Origin: Mesorhizobium sp. LMG 17147
GTDB lineage: Bacteria > Pseudomonadota > Alphaproteobacteria > Rhizobiales > Rhizobiaceae
Assembly: GCF_024297145.1 (NCBI RefSeq)
Contig: NZ_JANCTC010000019.1
Coordinates: forward strand, 23,898-87,897
Length of the DNA stretch: 64,000 bases
Reading direction: 5' to 3'
Below are positions 44,753 through 53,435 of the stretch, piece by piece. The notes beneath the pieces were generated by a model. It was given only the letters and a program-made list of their open reading frames with translations. It did not search any database and was not told where the DNA came from. The position numbers were made by a program, and so were the translations under genes. Every line of letters starts with the position of its first letter. Position 1 is the first letter of the stretch.

Positions 44753-45582
44753 ACACGCTCCCTCAACAGCTCGCACGACTGCCGGGCTGGACGGCGCTGG
44801 TCCTGTGGACCGCAGCGGTGCTGTTGCCGCTCTATATTCTCGTCGTCTCCTGTTTCAAGACCACGGCGGAGATCTACGACAACAGGCTCGGCCTGCCGCA
44901 AAGCTTTGCCTTCGACAATTTCGTTGCGGCCTGGACGCGCGCTGATCTCGGCCAGAATTTCATCAACAGCCTGATCGTCACCGGCGGTGCGGTGATCCTG
45001 ACCATCTTCGTGTCGGCAATGGCCGCCTTTCCGCTGAGCCGCTACCGGCTGGGCTGGAACGGCATCATGCTCGGCCTGTTCCTGTCCGGCATCATGCTGC
45101 CGATCCGGCTTGCCTCGGTGGAGCTGTTCACGCTGATGCGCAACCTTGGCCTGCTGGATTCGCTGACTGGCCTGATCCTCGTCTATTCGGCTATCCGCAT
45201 TCCCTTCGCCGTCTTCATCTTCGCAAATTTCATGCGGGTGCTGCCGTCCGAACTCGACGAGGCGGCGCGTATGGACGGGGCCGGCGAGGCGCGCATCCTG
45301 TTCCAGATCGTGCTGCCGATGGTGAAGCCCGCAATATCGATCGTCGCCATCTTCACAGCTATCGCCGTCTGGAACGACTTCTTCTTCCCACTGATCTTCA
45401 TCTTCGATGATCGCTACAAGACCGTGCCCCTGGCCATCAGCGTCTTTGTCGGCCAGTTCCGCACGGATTGGGGCCTGGTGTTCGCCTCGCTTGCCATCTC
45501 CATGGCCCCCATCCTGATCATGTACTGTCTGCTCGCCCGCCAGATTCGCGAAGGCGTCGGCACCGGGGGAGGCGTGAAATGA
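44749..45582 (+). CDS. CUT1 carbohydrate ABC permease, MalG type (system E)
   Basis: A 277-residue inner-membrane permease. The first membrane segment ends before SCFKTTAEIYD, the EAA loop reads DEAARMDGAGEARILFQIVLP, and VWNDFFFPLIF follows. The GTG start at 44749 overlaps the preceding stop as GTGA. Its stop overlaps the PIG-L start. No ATPase gene follows, so the system must borrow one from elsewhere. Confidence 0.9.
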   Translation: MNTLPQQLARLPGWTALVLWTAAVLLPLYILVVSCFKTTAEIYDNRLGLPQSFAFDNFVAAWTRADLGQNFINSLIVTGGAVILTIFVSAMAAFPLSRYRLGWNGIMLGLFLSGIMLPIRLASVELFTLMRNLGLLDSLTGLILVYSAIRIPFAVFIFANFMRVLPSELDEAARMDGAGEARILFQIVLPMVKPAISIVAIFTAIAVWNDFFFPLIFIFDDRYKTVPLAISVFVGQFRTDWGLVFASLAISMAPILIMYCLLARQIREGVGTGGGVK

Positions 45583-46319
45583 TCGAGGACAAGATCTATG
45601 CCGCACGCTCGATCCTGGTCGTCGGAGCGCACGCCTTCGATGCCGAGGTGATTGCCGGTCCACTGGCGGCGACGGTGGTGCAAGGCGGTGCCGAAGTCAC
45701 CTTCCTGCATCTCAGCATGGGCGAACAGGGCCATCCAAGCCTCGCCCCCGAGCACTATTGCGTCCAGAAGCAGGAGGAGGCCGCAAAGGCCGCAGCCAGG
45801 CTCGGCGTTGCCATGCGCAGTCTGGGGCTGCACGACGCCTTCTTGCCTTGCGACGACGAGACGGCGCTCAAGGTGTGCGACGTTGTGCGCGAGTTGAAGC
45901 CGCAAATCGTCATCACCCACTGGCATGGCAGCTGGCACAAGGACCATCGCGCCGCGGCCCGGCTGACGCAGACCGGGATCTTCTTTGCGGCATTGCCAAC
46001 GCTGAAGCGCGACCATGGCGCATACACGCCGCAACTGCTGCTGTTCGGCGAGAACTGGGAGGACGACGCGGGCTTTCGTGCCGAGCATCTCGTCGATGTC
46101 AGTGACGGCTTCGAGGCCTGGAGCGAGGCGGTGCAGGAATACGAACTTGCACGTGGCCTGAGCAGTTTCCCGTATGTCGATTATTACAGCGCACTTTATC
46201 GGCTGCGCGGCTGTCTGCGCGGCACGCGCTACGCGCAGGGTTTTGTGGCAGCGTCGCAATCCTGGCATGCCGGCAGCGGGCTGTTCGCGCCGGCTGCCAA
46301 TCGGAGCCGCTCTCGATGA
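45579..46319 (+). CDS. PIG-L/LmbE family deacetylase
   Basis: A 246-residue member of the family of zinc-dependent N-acetylglucosaminyl deacetylases. The first metal motif, usually AHPDDE, reads VGAHAFDAEV, keeping His and Asp but changing the rest. The second metal His lies in WHGSWHKDHRAA. It is coupled by overlap to the permease before it and to the kinase after it. Removal of the acetyl group from an imported N-acetyl sugar is a reasonable guess. Substitutions in the first motif leave activity to be proven. Confidence 0.78.
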   Translation: MIEDKIYAARSILVVGAHAFDAEVIAGPLAATVVQGGAEVTFLHLSMGEQGHPSLAPEHYCVQKQEEAAKAAARLGVAMRSLGLHDAFLPCDDETALKVCDVVRELKPQIVITHWHGSWHKDHRAAARLTQTGIFFAALPTLKRDHGAYTPQLLLFGENWEDDAGFRAEHLVDVSDGFEAWSEAVQEYELARGLSSFPYVDYYSALYRLRGCLRGTRYAQGFVAASQSWHAGSGLFAPAANRSRSR

Positions 46320-47191
46320 CACGCGTTCTGGCCATCGATCTTGGCGGCACCAATTTGCGCGCCGCAATCCATACCGGCGATGTTCGCTGGCTGGAGATGC
46401 TCAGCCGCGAGCCTGCGCCGGCAAGCCTTGATGCCTTCGTCGCCCGTATCGGCGCGTTGCGCGCCGAGGCCGGTCCGGTCGAGGCACTTGGCCTGGCGGT
46501 GCCGGGGCTTGTAGAAGGCTCGGTCTGCCACTGGGTTCCGAACCTGTCCTATCTCGACGGTGTCGACATCGCGGCGTTGTTTCCTCGTCTGCCTGTTGCC
46601 ATTGGCAATGACGCGCAGATCGCCATGCTGGCCGAGGCGGTCGAAGGTGCTGCAAAGGGCCTGTCCGATGCCATCCTGCTGGCGATCGGCACCGGCATCG
46701 GCTCCGCCGTTCTGGCCAATAATCGCATCGTCGCCGGCGCACGTGGCGGCGCCTGCTCATTCGGCTGGGCCTGCGCCGACATCGAGGATGAAGGCGAGGA
46801 CCGCAGCGGCTGGCTGGAGCGCTTCGCTTCCGGGCGGGCGTTCGACGCCGCGGCGCGCCAGATCGGGCTGGCCAATGGCGGCAGGCTGGTCGAGGCCGCC
46901 CGGGCCGGCAAGACGGCCGCCCTTGACGCATTGGAGATGCCGGCGCGCCGGCTGGGCACCGCCCTTGCGGGTGCGGTCGCGCTGCTCGATCCCCAGGCAG
47001 TCCTGATTTCCGGGGGCCTTGCCGATGCGCTGGACGTGGTCGGACCGCCGCTGCTCGCGGCATTGCGGCGTCAGCTGCCGCCGCATCTGCGCGGCGTCGT
47101 TCTGCGGTCCGGCGAATTCGGTTCCCGCGCCGGTCTCGTCGGCGCCTCTCTGGCCGGTCTCGCCGGTGCACAGTGGAGGCAGATAAGATGA
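46316..47191 (+). CDS. ROK/ASKHA-type sugar kinase
   Basis: A 291-residue sugar kinase of the actin-like ATPase fold. It has the phosphate loop AIDLGGTNLRAA at residues 6-17, catalytic Asp in IGNDAQ, and GTGIGSAV. Unlike classical ROK kinases it lacks the CxCGxxGC zinc motif and the GExGH signature, with GACSFGW in that place. It may therefore be a divergent branch, such as N-acetylglucosamine-kinase-like. It overlaps the GntR regulator start. It probably phosphorylates the deacetylated sugar. Confidence 0.75.
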   Translation: MTRVLAIDLGGTNLRAAIHTGDVRWLEMLSREPAPASLDAFVARIGALRAEAGPVEALGLAVPGLVEGSVCHWVPNLSYLDGVDIAALFPRLPVAIGNDAQIAMLAEAVEGAAKGLSDAILLAIGTGIGSAVLANNRIVAGARGGACSFGWACADIEDEGEDRSGWLERFASGRAFDAAARQIGLANGGRLVEAARAGKTAALDALEMPARRLGTALAGAVALLDPQAVLISGGLADALDVVGPPLLAALRRQLPPHLRGVVLRSGEFGSRAGLVGASLAGLAGAQWRQIR

Positions 47192-47958
47192 GCGAGCCGA
47201 GCTTTCAGCAACCCGACCGCAAAAGGCCCGAGCCGCTCTGGTATCAAGTGGAAGAGGCCATTCGCGCCATCGTCAAGAGCGGCGAATGGGCAACCGGCGA
47301 CCAGATTCCGGCCGAAGACAGACTGTGCGCCCTGTTCGGAGTGAGCCGCATCACGCTGCGTCACGCGCTGCGCAATCTGGAGGAGCACGGGCTGCTCAGG
47401 CGCGAACATGGCCGTGGCACCTTCGTGCGCTCCACCACGCTGGTCGCCGGCACCCGCGAACTGACGAGCTTCACCCAGGAAATGGGCAATATGGGCGTGG
47501 TCGCGGGCTCGCGCTTGCTCGACTGCAGCCTGACCACCGCCAATGCCGCCGCGGCCGGAGCGCTGGAGATCGAGGAAGGCGACCCGGTGGTGCGCGTCCG
47601 CCGGCTCAGGCTCGGCAACAACGAGCCGATCGGTATCCAGACGGCGCAGCTCTCGGCCGCGCGCGTGCCCGGCTTTCTCGATGCCGGCCTGCTGCAGGGC
47701 TCGCTCTACGAAGCGCTGGAGCGCCATTACGGCATCGTGCCGGTCGCGGCACGCGAAAACTACCGTGTCGGTGCGGTCGGGGCGGCGGATGCCGAGTTGC
47801 TCGATCTGCCCGCGGGGAGTCCCGCTTTCGTGGTCGAGCGCATCACCACCGACGAGCGCGGCCCATTCGAATTCACCGTCTCGGTCATGCGTGGCGACCG
47901 CTACGAAATCCGCTCGACGCTGCGTGCCGGTCGCGCCGCGCCAACCGCAAGAAGCTGA
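47188..47958 (+). CDS. GntR-family regulator with UTRA domain
   Basis: A 256-residue HutC-subfamily regulator. The winged helix (WYQVEEAIRAIVKSGEW, then AEDRLCALFGVSRITLRHAL) is followed by the UTRA ligand domain (ARENYRVGAVGAADAELL, then GSPAFVVERIT). The ATG at 47188 follows GGAGGC and overlaps the kinase stop. It is inside the operon it probably controls through the palindrome at 42433-42454. The ligand is likely an amino-sugar phosphate, as for NagR/DasR relatives. Confidence 0.85.
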   Translation: MSEPSFQQPDRKRPEPLWYQVEEAIRAIVKSGEWATGDQIPAEDRLCALFGVSRITLRHALRNLEEHGLLRREHGRGTFVRSTTLVAGTRELTSFTQEMGNMGVVAGSRLLDCSLTTANAAAAGALEIEEGDPVVRVRRLRLGNNEPIGIQTAQLSAARVPGFLDAGLLQGSLYEALERHYGIVPVAARENYRVGAVGAADAELLDLPAGSPAFVVERITTDERGPFEFTVSVMRGDRYEIRSTLRAGRAAPTARS

Positions 47959-47994
47959 GCCATACCCAAGCCGACCCATAACAGGAGTACCGAC

Positions 47995-48786
47995 GTGTCC
48001 GATCTTTACATACCTCGCCTTGCCGCCCTCATCGAACAGGCCTCGAAAGCCAATGCCGAAGCCTTTGGTGAGGCGGCCAGCCGCTTTGCCGACACGCTCG
48101 AGAGCGGTGGCTTGGTTCATCTCTACGGGTCGGGCCACTCGGTGTTGCCAGTCCAGGAAGTGTTTCCGCGCTACGGCAGCTATGTCGGCTTCAATCCGCT
48201 GACCGACCCACGTGTCATGTGGCATAATGTGCTCGGCGCCGGCGGCGTGCGCGAACTTCTGTGGCTGGAGCGGACCGAGAAATACGCCGAGAAATTCCTC
48301 GACCACCAGCCGCTCAACAAAGGCGATTCGATCATCATCTTCGGCCACAGCGGCCGCAATTCGTCGGGCATTGATACGGCACTTTACGCGAAAAAACGCG
48401 GCATCTTTGTCGTTGCGGTGACCAGCAAGAACAATCTCGACAAGCCGGCGACGCACTCTTCCGGCAAGCGGCTTGCCGATGCCGCCGACCTTGTCATCGA
48501 CACCTGCGCGCCGATCGAGGATGCCATCGTGCCGGTCGAGGGCTGGAGCCGGCCCGTCTCTGGTTCGTCGACCGTGCTTGCCATGATCCTGGCGCATGAG
48601 CTGATCGCCCGCACCGCCGAGGCGCTTTCGAAACGCGGCATCGAACTGCCGGTTTTTGCCTCGCCGACAATTGCCGGCGTCACACTGCACGACACCGACG
48701 TCATCTATGGCGTCTATCGCGAGAAAATGCTCGAGGCACAGAAGAAGCACCTGCCGGCCTTCCAGGCCACCATGCGCGGCGAATGA
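47995..48786 (+). CDS. SIS-domain sugar isomerase-type protein
   Basis: A 263-residue protein with one sugar-isomerase (SIS) domain. LVHLYGSGHSVLPVQEVF carries the phosphate-binding loop near residues 40-57. GDSIIIFGHSGRNSSGID and VVAVTSKNN form the second part of the fold. Relatives act on phosphosugars as isomerases, deaminases or etherases. The GTG at 47995 follows ACAGGAG. As the last gene of the operon it may convert the amino-sugar phosphate to a central-metabolism sugar phosphate. Confidence 0.8.
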   Translation: MSDLYIPRLAALIEQASKANAEAFGEAASRFADTLESGGLVHLYGSGHSVLPVQEVFPRYGSYVGFNPLTDPRVMWHNVLGAGGVRELLWLERTEKYAEKFLDHQPLNKGDSIIIFGHSGRNSSGIDTALYAKKRGIFVVAVTSKNNLDKPATHSSGKRLADAADLVIDTCAPIEDAIVPVEGWSRPVSGSSTVLAMILAHELIARTAEALSKRGIELPVFASPTIAGVTLHDTDVIYGVYREKMLEAQKKHLPAFQATMRGE

Positions 48787-48810
48787 CAACCGGGGAGGGC
48801 ACGCAAAACG

Positions 48811-49140
48811 CTAGGACGTAGACTCATCACCGCGTAGCCAGATGCGAGTTGAGACGAGTTTCAGGGCAGCAAGGTAGTTTTCTGCCAGCTTGTCATATTG
48901 AGTTGCGATGCGACGGAACTGCTTGGCCTTGTTGAAGAAGCGTTCGACGAGGTTGCGGGCCCTGTAGAGGAAGGGGCTGAAGCACATCGGGTCCTTGCGG
49001 TTGGCCTTGGGCGGGATGTTGGCCCCTGCCTTTTGCTCGGTGACGGCATTGCGCAAGGCCTTGGCATCATAGTCTAGCCGTTGTCGGCGAGCAGCATGTC
49101 ACCCTCCGGCAAATCCTTGATCAAGTCCGCTGCGTAGGCC
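48811..49140 (-). pseudogene. IS5-family transposase remnant
   Basis: The C-terminal third of a DDE transposase is present. LIKDLPEGDMLLADNG holds a catalytic Asp. One missing base in GGCTAGAC then breaks the frame, and the next frame continues YDAKALRNAV, NLVERFFNKAKQFRRIATQ (catalytic Glu) and RIWLRG. The 5' part is absent; the remnant begins right where vapC ends. There is no intact element or visible terminal repeat. Confidence 0.75.
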
Positions 49141-49141
49141 G

Positions 49142-49570
49142 TTACGCCAGATCAGTTTGTGAAAAGTCATTGCCCTTGTAAAGCAGGGCAAGCCGGTGAG
49201 CCTTCGCGCAAGCGTAGGCAAAACAATCGCCGAAATTGAGATCGGCTTTGTGCCCGACTGCTTTGCCGTATTTCATGCTGGCTTCGATCGCCCGGTCGCC
49301 GATGTCGCCGGATATCATGATTTCCTTGCCGGCGATCTCGATCAAAAAGGCGTCGACGGTGTCACGGGCTTGCGCCAGCATGTTGGCCGTGGGTTTGGCG
49401 TTCTTTTTGATGGCTTCGGCCGACGCTCGCGCGAGACCCTGGACTGCCTCGAACCGGACGAGCGGGGAGATATACAGCGGCTTGGTCGCGGCCGCGAGCC
49501 GCTTTTCCAGTTCTTCCGCGCCAGGTTCCTCGTTCAGGATGGCAACGATCACCGAGGCATCGACGAACAT
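49142..49570 (-). CDS. vapC: VapC-type PIN-domain toxin
   Basis: A 142-residue PIN-domain ribonuclease. The acidic residues of the active site appear in MFVDASVIVAIL (Asp4), then a Glu in ISPLVRFEAVQ, and the Asp pair of LNFGDCFAYACA. VapC toxins cut RNA and are held inactive by VapB. The start at 49570 overlaps the antitoxin stop as TGATG. The C-terminus lies directly against the IS5 remnant. Confidence 0.87.
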   Translation of the reverse strand: MFVDASVIVAILNEEPGAEELEKRLAAATKPLYISPLVRFEAVQGLARASAEAIKKNAKPTANMLAQARDTVDAFLIEIAGKEIMISGDIGDRAIEASMKYGKAVGHKADLNFGDCFAYACAKAHRLALLYKGNDFSQTDLA

Positions 49571-49815
49571 CAGTCGTCGCTCCACATTTGGTCGGTGAAT
49601 TTCTTCATATCGAAATCAGGGTTGGCCGGCCCGATCCGCCGCGCCATTTCCTTGACTTTGGCAAGTCTCTCGCGCAGCGGGACGCTGCCGCGGTTACGCT
49701 CGATCTCGTGGCGCAAGGCGGTTCTGACGGCCTCGGTCTTGCTGCGCGCGTTGGTAATGTGCTGCAGCTCGACGGCCATGGCGTCGACGTCGGGATCGCG
49801 AATGAAGAGCGGCAT
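49570..49815 (-). CDS. vapB: VapB-type antitoxin
   Basis: An 81-residue antitoxin. The N-terminal DNA-binding part (PLFIRDPDVDAMAVELQ, then NARSKTEAVRTAL) resembles PSK/AbrB-type VapB proteins. The C-terminal tail, with RIGPANPDFDMKKFTDQMW, would wrap the toxin. The ATG at 49815 is the only start that fits the family length. Two inverted repeats lie immediately upstream and probably mediate autorepression. Confidence 0.82.
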   Translation of the reverse strand: MPLFIRDPDVDAMAVELQHITNARSKTEAVRTALRHEIERNRGSVPLRERLAKVKEMARRIGPANPDFDMKKFTDQMWSDD

Positions 49816-49818
49816 TTT

Positions 49819-49863
49819 GTATATCTCCATGAGGGATATATGTATATCATACCGAAGATATAC
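49819..49863. promoter_or_regulatory. Tandem palindromes upstream of vapBC
   Basis: GTATATC (49819-49825) with GATATAT (49835-49841), and GTATATC (49842-49848) with GATATAC (49857-49863), form two inverted repeats of the same type, one after the other. This is the usual layout for a VapBC-bound autoregulatory operator. Confidence 0.6.
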
Positions 49864-49865
49864 TC

Positions 49866-50550
49866 GCCAGCGAATTCGCGAGCGGCGGTTTTGATAAGGA
49901 GGGAAGGGAGGAATGCAGCTCGCGAAAATCCGTCGGGAGGTTCGGTTCTGGTGCTCAGTCCTGAGAATTGCTCGGCGTCTGAAACACGTCGGTCCGGCCA
50001 TGTCACTGTCAACGCCCACATGCCCAAGGCGTATCGACGCTACGTGCGCCGACGCATGCGCATCCCAACATCCGCGGCGACCGATTGATGTCGATAGACC
50101 GCCCACGCGCCCGACGAGGCCAGCGCCAGCTGTATCGATTGCGTCAGGTTCATAACGGCCATAATCCCGGCCCAGCGAACTTTCTCGTTAGGGGCAGCTC
50201 GGGGAGTGCTACCGCTGGATGCTCTTGGGAACATCCCCAGCGCACGATCCGGCGGCGAGGATAAACAATCTGAACCACGCGCTGCCTCCACACGATGGCG
50301 CCGGCGAACTCAACGAAGCCGTGCTGCCATTGGTGGGGAACTGGATAACACGAAAATTCGGCGGCCTCGACAGTCATTGCCGGGGTTACCTCGACCGATC
50401 CCTTCGCCGTCTATCCGCGTCTCATCGGCTGTCGCGCTGATCCGGATTGACAGCCACCCGCAATTAAAGGGCCGTTTGATGACACCTAGGCCTCCCCAAC
50501 AGTATTAGTTCACAAAGCAGGTCGGCACCTCTGCGATCCGCTGGATCCGG
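49866..50550. other. About 700 bases without a recognisable gene
   Basis: Frames of 60-100 codons are open on both strands but carry no motifs and no ribosome sites that I trust. The region follows the vapBC promoter on one side and the end of the adenylate cyclase gene on the other. Confidence 0.4.
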
Positions 50551-52596
50551 TCAGCGTGTGCTTCGGGTTCGGGGTGCAAGATCAGCCGGTGCCATTTGCA
50601 CGGATGGCGGCGAACCAAGCACCACGGCAGGGGCGCCAGATTGCTCACCACGTTGGCTCTCTTCTTCGCGGCTCATACTTTGGTGAGCAGCCTGCATCTC
50701 CGGAACGGTGAAAACCGGGACCTCGCCCTTGAAACCCTGGAGCTCAAAGGCGCCCGCCTGGACAACTGGCATCGATGCTCCCTTCGCAAAGCCGGGGCCA
50801 AGCACCAGGGGGATGCGCAGCTTCTTGGTCGTCGATTCGAGCCGTGCGGTGCGGTTCACCGGCGAGCCGATCGCGGTGTAGTCGAAGCGCCGTTCGGAGC
50901 CGAAATTGCCTACCGAGCAGATGCCGGTCTCGATGGCGACGCCGATTGCGATAGAGGGGTGGCCGTCGGCGGTGAAAGCGGCGTCTTCACGCTTTACCCG
51001 TTCTATCAGGGCTAGCCCCGCGTCGAGCGCGCGCTCGCGATGGTCCGGCTGATCAAGCGGCGCGTTCCAGAAGGCCAGCACCGCGTCGCCCATGAACTTG
51101 TCGATGGTGCCGTCGCGCTTGAGGATCTCATCGGTCGCAATGCCGAGGAAGTGGTTGACCACCTTTGCAATTTCCTGGGTATCGAGTTGTTCGCTCATCG
51201 TCGTGAAGCCGCGTATGTCGCTGAGCAGGATTGTGATCTCGCGCTTCTCGCCGGACAGGATGGCTTCGGTGTCCGAGCTTGCGAGGCGCTGCACCACGGA
51301 AGGCGACAGATACTGGGAGAACTGCCGTGCCAGGGTGGACCGGCGCTGCTCGCTGCGCCTGTAGAGGACATAGCCTTCGAACCCGGCCACCAGGATCGTC
51401 GCAAGCGCCGGCTGCAGCGGGTCATAGAGTGTACCCTGCATGCTGTATTCGAGAGCGCCGAACACGAAGGGCGTGACGGCCAGCAGCGCGAGAGCTAGGG
51501 CACCAAGCAAGACACGCTCGGCGAGCACTCCGGAAAGCCCGATGAACATGAGGGCAGTGAGGACAAACCAGAGCCGCTCCACCGTGCGCGCGTGCGTTGG
51601 CTCTGCCAGGTAGCGCCCGGCAAGCAACTGGCCGATTGCATCGGCGTGGATGTCCGCGCCTGGTCGCGCTGGACGTGTCGGGGTAGGCAGGTACTGGGTC
51701 AATCCCACGGCCGACAGATCGACAATGACAATGGCATCCCGCAGCCGCTGATCACTGTCGCCCGAAAGGATAGTGCTGGCAGATATGCGTGGCGTATCGG
51801 TGCTGGTTTCCCAGAGGCGGATGCTCCCCTCCGATTCGAGCGGCACGATGGCGCCGGCCATCCTGAGTGCATCGAACCCGGCGGCATTCAGGCGGGCTAT
51901 GTAGCCGTCCTGCCCGGCATAAAGGCGCAGGAGCTCGAGTGCGAAGGACGGCCACAGCTGCACGCCTTGAGCGGTATTGCGAAGCCACAGCAGCGGCACA
52001 TGGCGCAGTACGCCGTCGGGATCGGGCAAGGTGCGGATGACGCCGAGGCCCGCGGCGGCGTTCGAGAATTGGGCAAGCGAGCCGGTCAGGCCGGTGAAGC
52101 CGGGAAGTGTGTCGGGTACTTGCCCGACGATCGACCAGCCGGCCTTGGGCTCTGCTTCTGAAACTGTCGCCTCGTTGCCCAGGCTGACGGCAAGCGCCGT
52201 TCGGTTTTTGGCCAGCGCCGCTGCCAGGCGCTTGTCTCCAGCGATGCCCTCAGGCGAGGTGTCGGCCTCGGGCAGCACCAGCGCAAGCCCGGTCACCGAG
52301 GCGCCGGATGCGGTGATGCCATCGACCAGATCGGCCAAGAGGCCACGGTTCCAGGGCCATCGCCCATGTGCCTTGAGGCTGGCGTCGTCTATCGAGACGA
52401 TCACGACAGGATTGCTGGTCGCCTGGCGCGGGGCGAGAAACTGGTAGAAGTCGTACGTGCGTTCGCGGAGGCGCGACAGCGGCCCATCGAAAGCCAAATG
52501 GCAAGCGACCAGCAAGAGCACGACCGCAAGACCGGATATTTTGCGCCTGCCAGCTTGCCGCCAATCAGCCCAGCGCCAACCGACCAAGAGGCTCAT
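50551..52596 (-). CDS. CHASE2-domain adenylate/guanylate cyclase
   Basis: A 681-residue membrane signalling enzyme. An N-terminal membrane segment (about 18-36) leads into a periplasmic CHASE2 sensor (about 40-340). Two or three membrane segments follow (about 345-420), then a class III cyclase domain (about 455-640). The cyclase has LLSDIRGFTTMSEQL with the first metal Asp, DKFMGDAVLAFW with the Lys and second Asp, and DYTAIGSPVNRTARLE with the base-selecting and transition-state residues, so it looks active. It is the last gene of an operon with FecR and beta-barrel proteins. Confidence 0.9.
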   Translation of the reverse strand: MSLLVGWRWADWRQAGRRKISGLAVVLLLVACHLAFDGPLSRLRERTYDFYQFLAPRQATSNPVVIVSIDDASLKAHGRWPWNRGLLADLVDGITASGASVTGLALVLPEADTSPEGIAGDKRLAAALAKNRTALAVSLGNEATVSEAEPKAGWSIVGQVPDTLPGFTGLTGSLAQFSNAAAGLGVIRTLPDPDGVLRHVPLLWLRNTAQGVQLWPSFALELLRLYAGQDGYIARLNAAGFDALRMAGAIVPLESEGSIRLWETSTDTPRISASTILSGDSDQRLRDAIVIVDLSAVGLTQYLPTPTRPARPGADIHADAIGQLLAGRYLAEPTHARTVERLWFVLTALMFIGLSGVLAERVLLGALALALLAVTPFVFGALEYSMQGTLYDPLQPALATILVAGFEGYVLYRRSEQRRSTLARQFSQYLSPSVVQRLASSDTEAILSGEKREITILLSDIRGFTTMSEQLDTQEIAKVVNHFLGIATDEILKRDGTIDKFMGDAVLAFWNAPLDQPDHRERALDAGLALIERVKREDAAFTADGHPSIAIGVAIETGICSVGNFGSERRFDYTAIGSPVNRTARLESTTKKLRIPLVLGPGFAKGASMPVVQAGAFELQGFKGEVPVFTVPEMQAAHQSMSREEESQRGEQSGAPAVVLGSPPSVQMAPADLAPRTRSTR

Positions 52597-52611
52597 GTCG
52601 TGCGGCCAGGC

Positions 52612-53424
52612 CTAATTGCAGTAGTAGCAGCAACCTTCACCCTCACACTCGCCATCATCCTCCACTCCGCCGCCCACAGGTGGCGTCAGGCTGTCGGGGA
52701 ACTCCATGACCACTCCGGGCAATGCGCCGTCGGTGGAGTCGCAGACTTTGAGCGAGCCGCCGAGTGCCGATGCACAGATCGCGCTTACATCCAATCCAGG
52801 ACCCGGTGCGCCTGGCAGGCCGGTGCCGGCTATCCGGTCGATGCTGTCCAATATCGGGAAGGTGTCGATGCCGCCGTAGCCGGTCAGCAGCTTGCCATCG
52901 TCCGATGTGCAGGCGTAGCCCGGGTTTGTGATGACCAGCCGTTTGCCATTGATCGTGCAGGTCATGCGGCCGGCGCGCAGTATGCCGACGGTCTGGCCGG
53001 CTGCCACCAGCACTTCGATGATGCCGCCTCTTGCCCCGAGCACCATATGCGGCGTCGCAACCTGCATGACGCCGCCTTTCGAAACCTGGCCGCCATAAAA
53101 ACGGGCCAGGCCGCTGTTCATCCCGATGTCGATTTTTCCAGATCCGGAGCCCGGATTGTAGACGAATTCATCGATCGTCAGGCTGGTGTTCGGACCAATC
53201 TTGGCGCTCGATTCGTCCCGGAACACCAGCATTCCAAGACCAGTGGGATCGCTGCGCAGCTGATCCCCTAGTTCGACGCCGGCACCGACGTTCATTGTCC
53301 CGCCGTTGTTGCGGACGATGTTGGTCTGGTAGGCCGTCATCGACCCGATCGTTTCAGCGGCGGATGGTGCCGTGAAGGCAAGGCAGGCGACAAAAATGGC
53401 GATCTGACGGTACGGGGTCCTCAT
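52612..53424 (-). CDS. FecR-domain exported protein
   Basis: A 270-residue exported protein with a signal peptide (MRTPYRQIAIFVACLAFTA, cleavage near PSAAE). A FecR-like beta domain follows: VELGDQLRSDPTGLGMLVFR, SAKIGPNTSLTIDEFVYN and ATPHMVLGARGGIIEVLV. The tail is Gly/Asp/Glu-rich and ends in several Cys (CEGEGCCYYC). The ATG at 53424 follows AAAGAGG. It sits between the cyclase and the TPR/beta-barrel gene, 15 bases before the former. It may be a periplasmic partner of the CHASE2 sensor. Confidence 0.82.
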   Translation of the reverse strand: MRTPYRQIAIFVACLAFTAPSAAETIGSMTAYQTNIVRNNGGTMNVGAGVELGDQLRSDPTGLGMLVFRDESSAKIGPNTSLTIDEFVYNPGSGSGKIDIGMNSGLARFYGGQVSKGGVMQVATPHMVLGARGGIIEVLVAAGQTVGILRAGRMTCTINGKRLVITNPGYACTSDDGKLLTGYGGIDTFPILDSIDRIAGTGLPGAPGPGLDVSAICASALGGSLKVCDSTDGALPGVVMEFPDSLTPPVGGGVEDDGECEGEGCCYYCN

Positions 53425-53435
53425 CGCGGCCTCTT

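Noticed and set aside
50040..50508. Overlapping open frames of 80-100 codons on both strands
   Set aside because: No ribosome site, no motif and no coding bias, so they are treated as non-coding.
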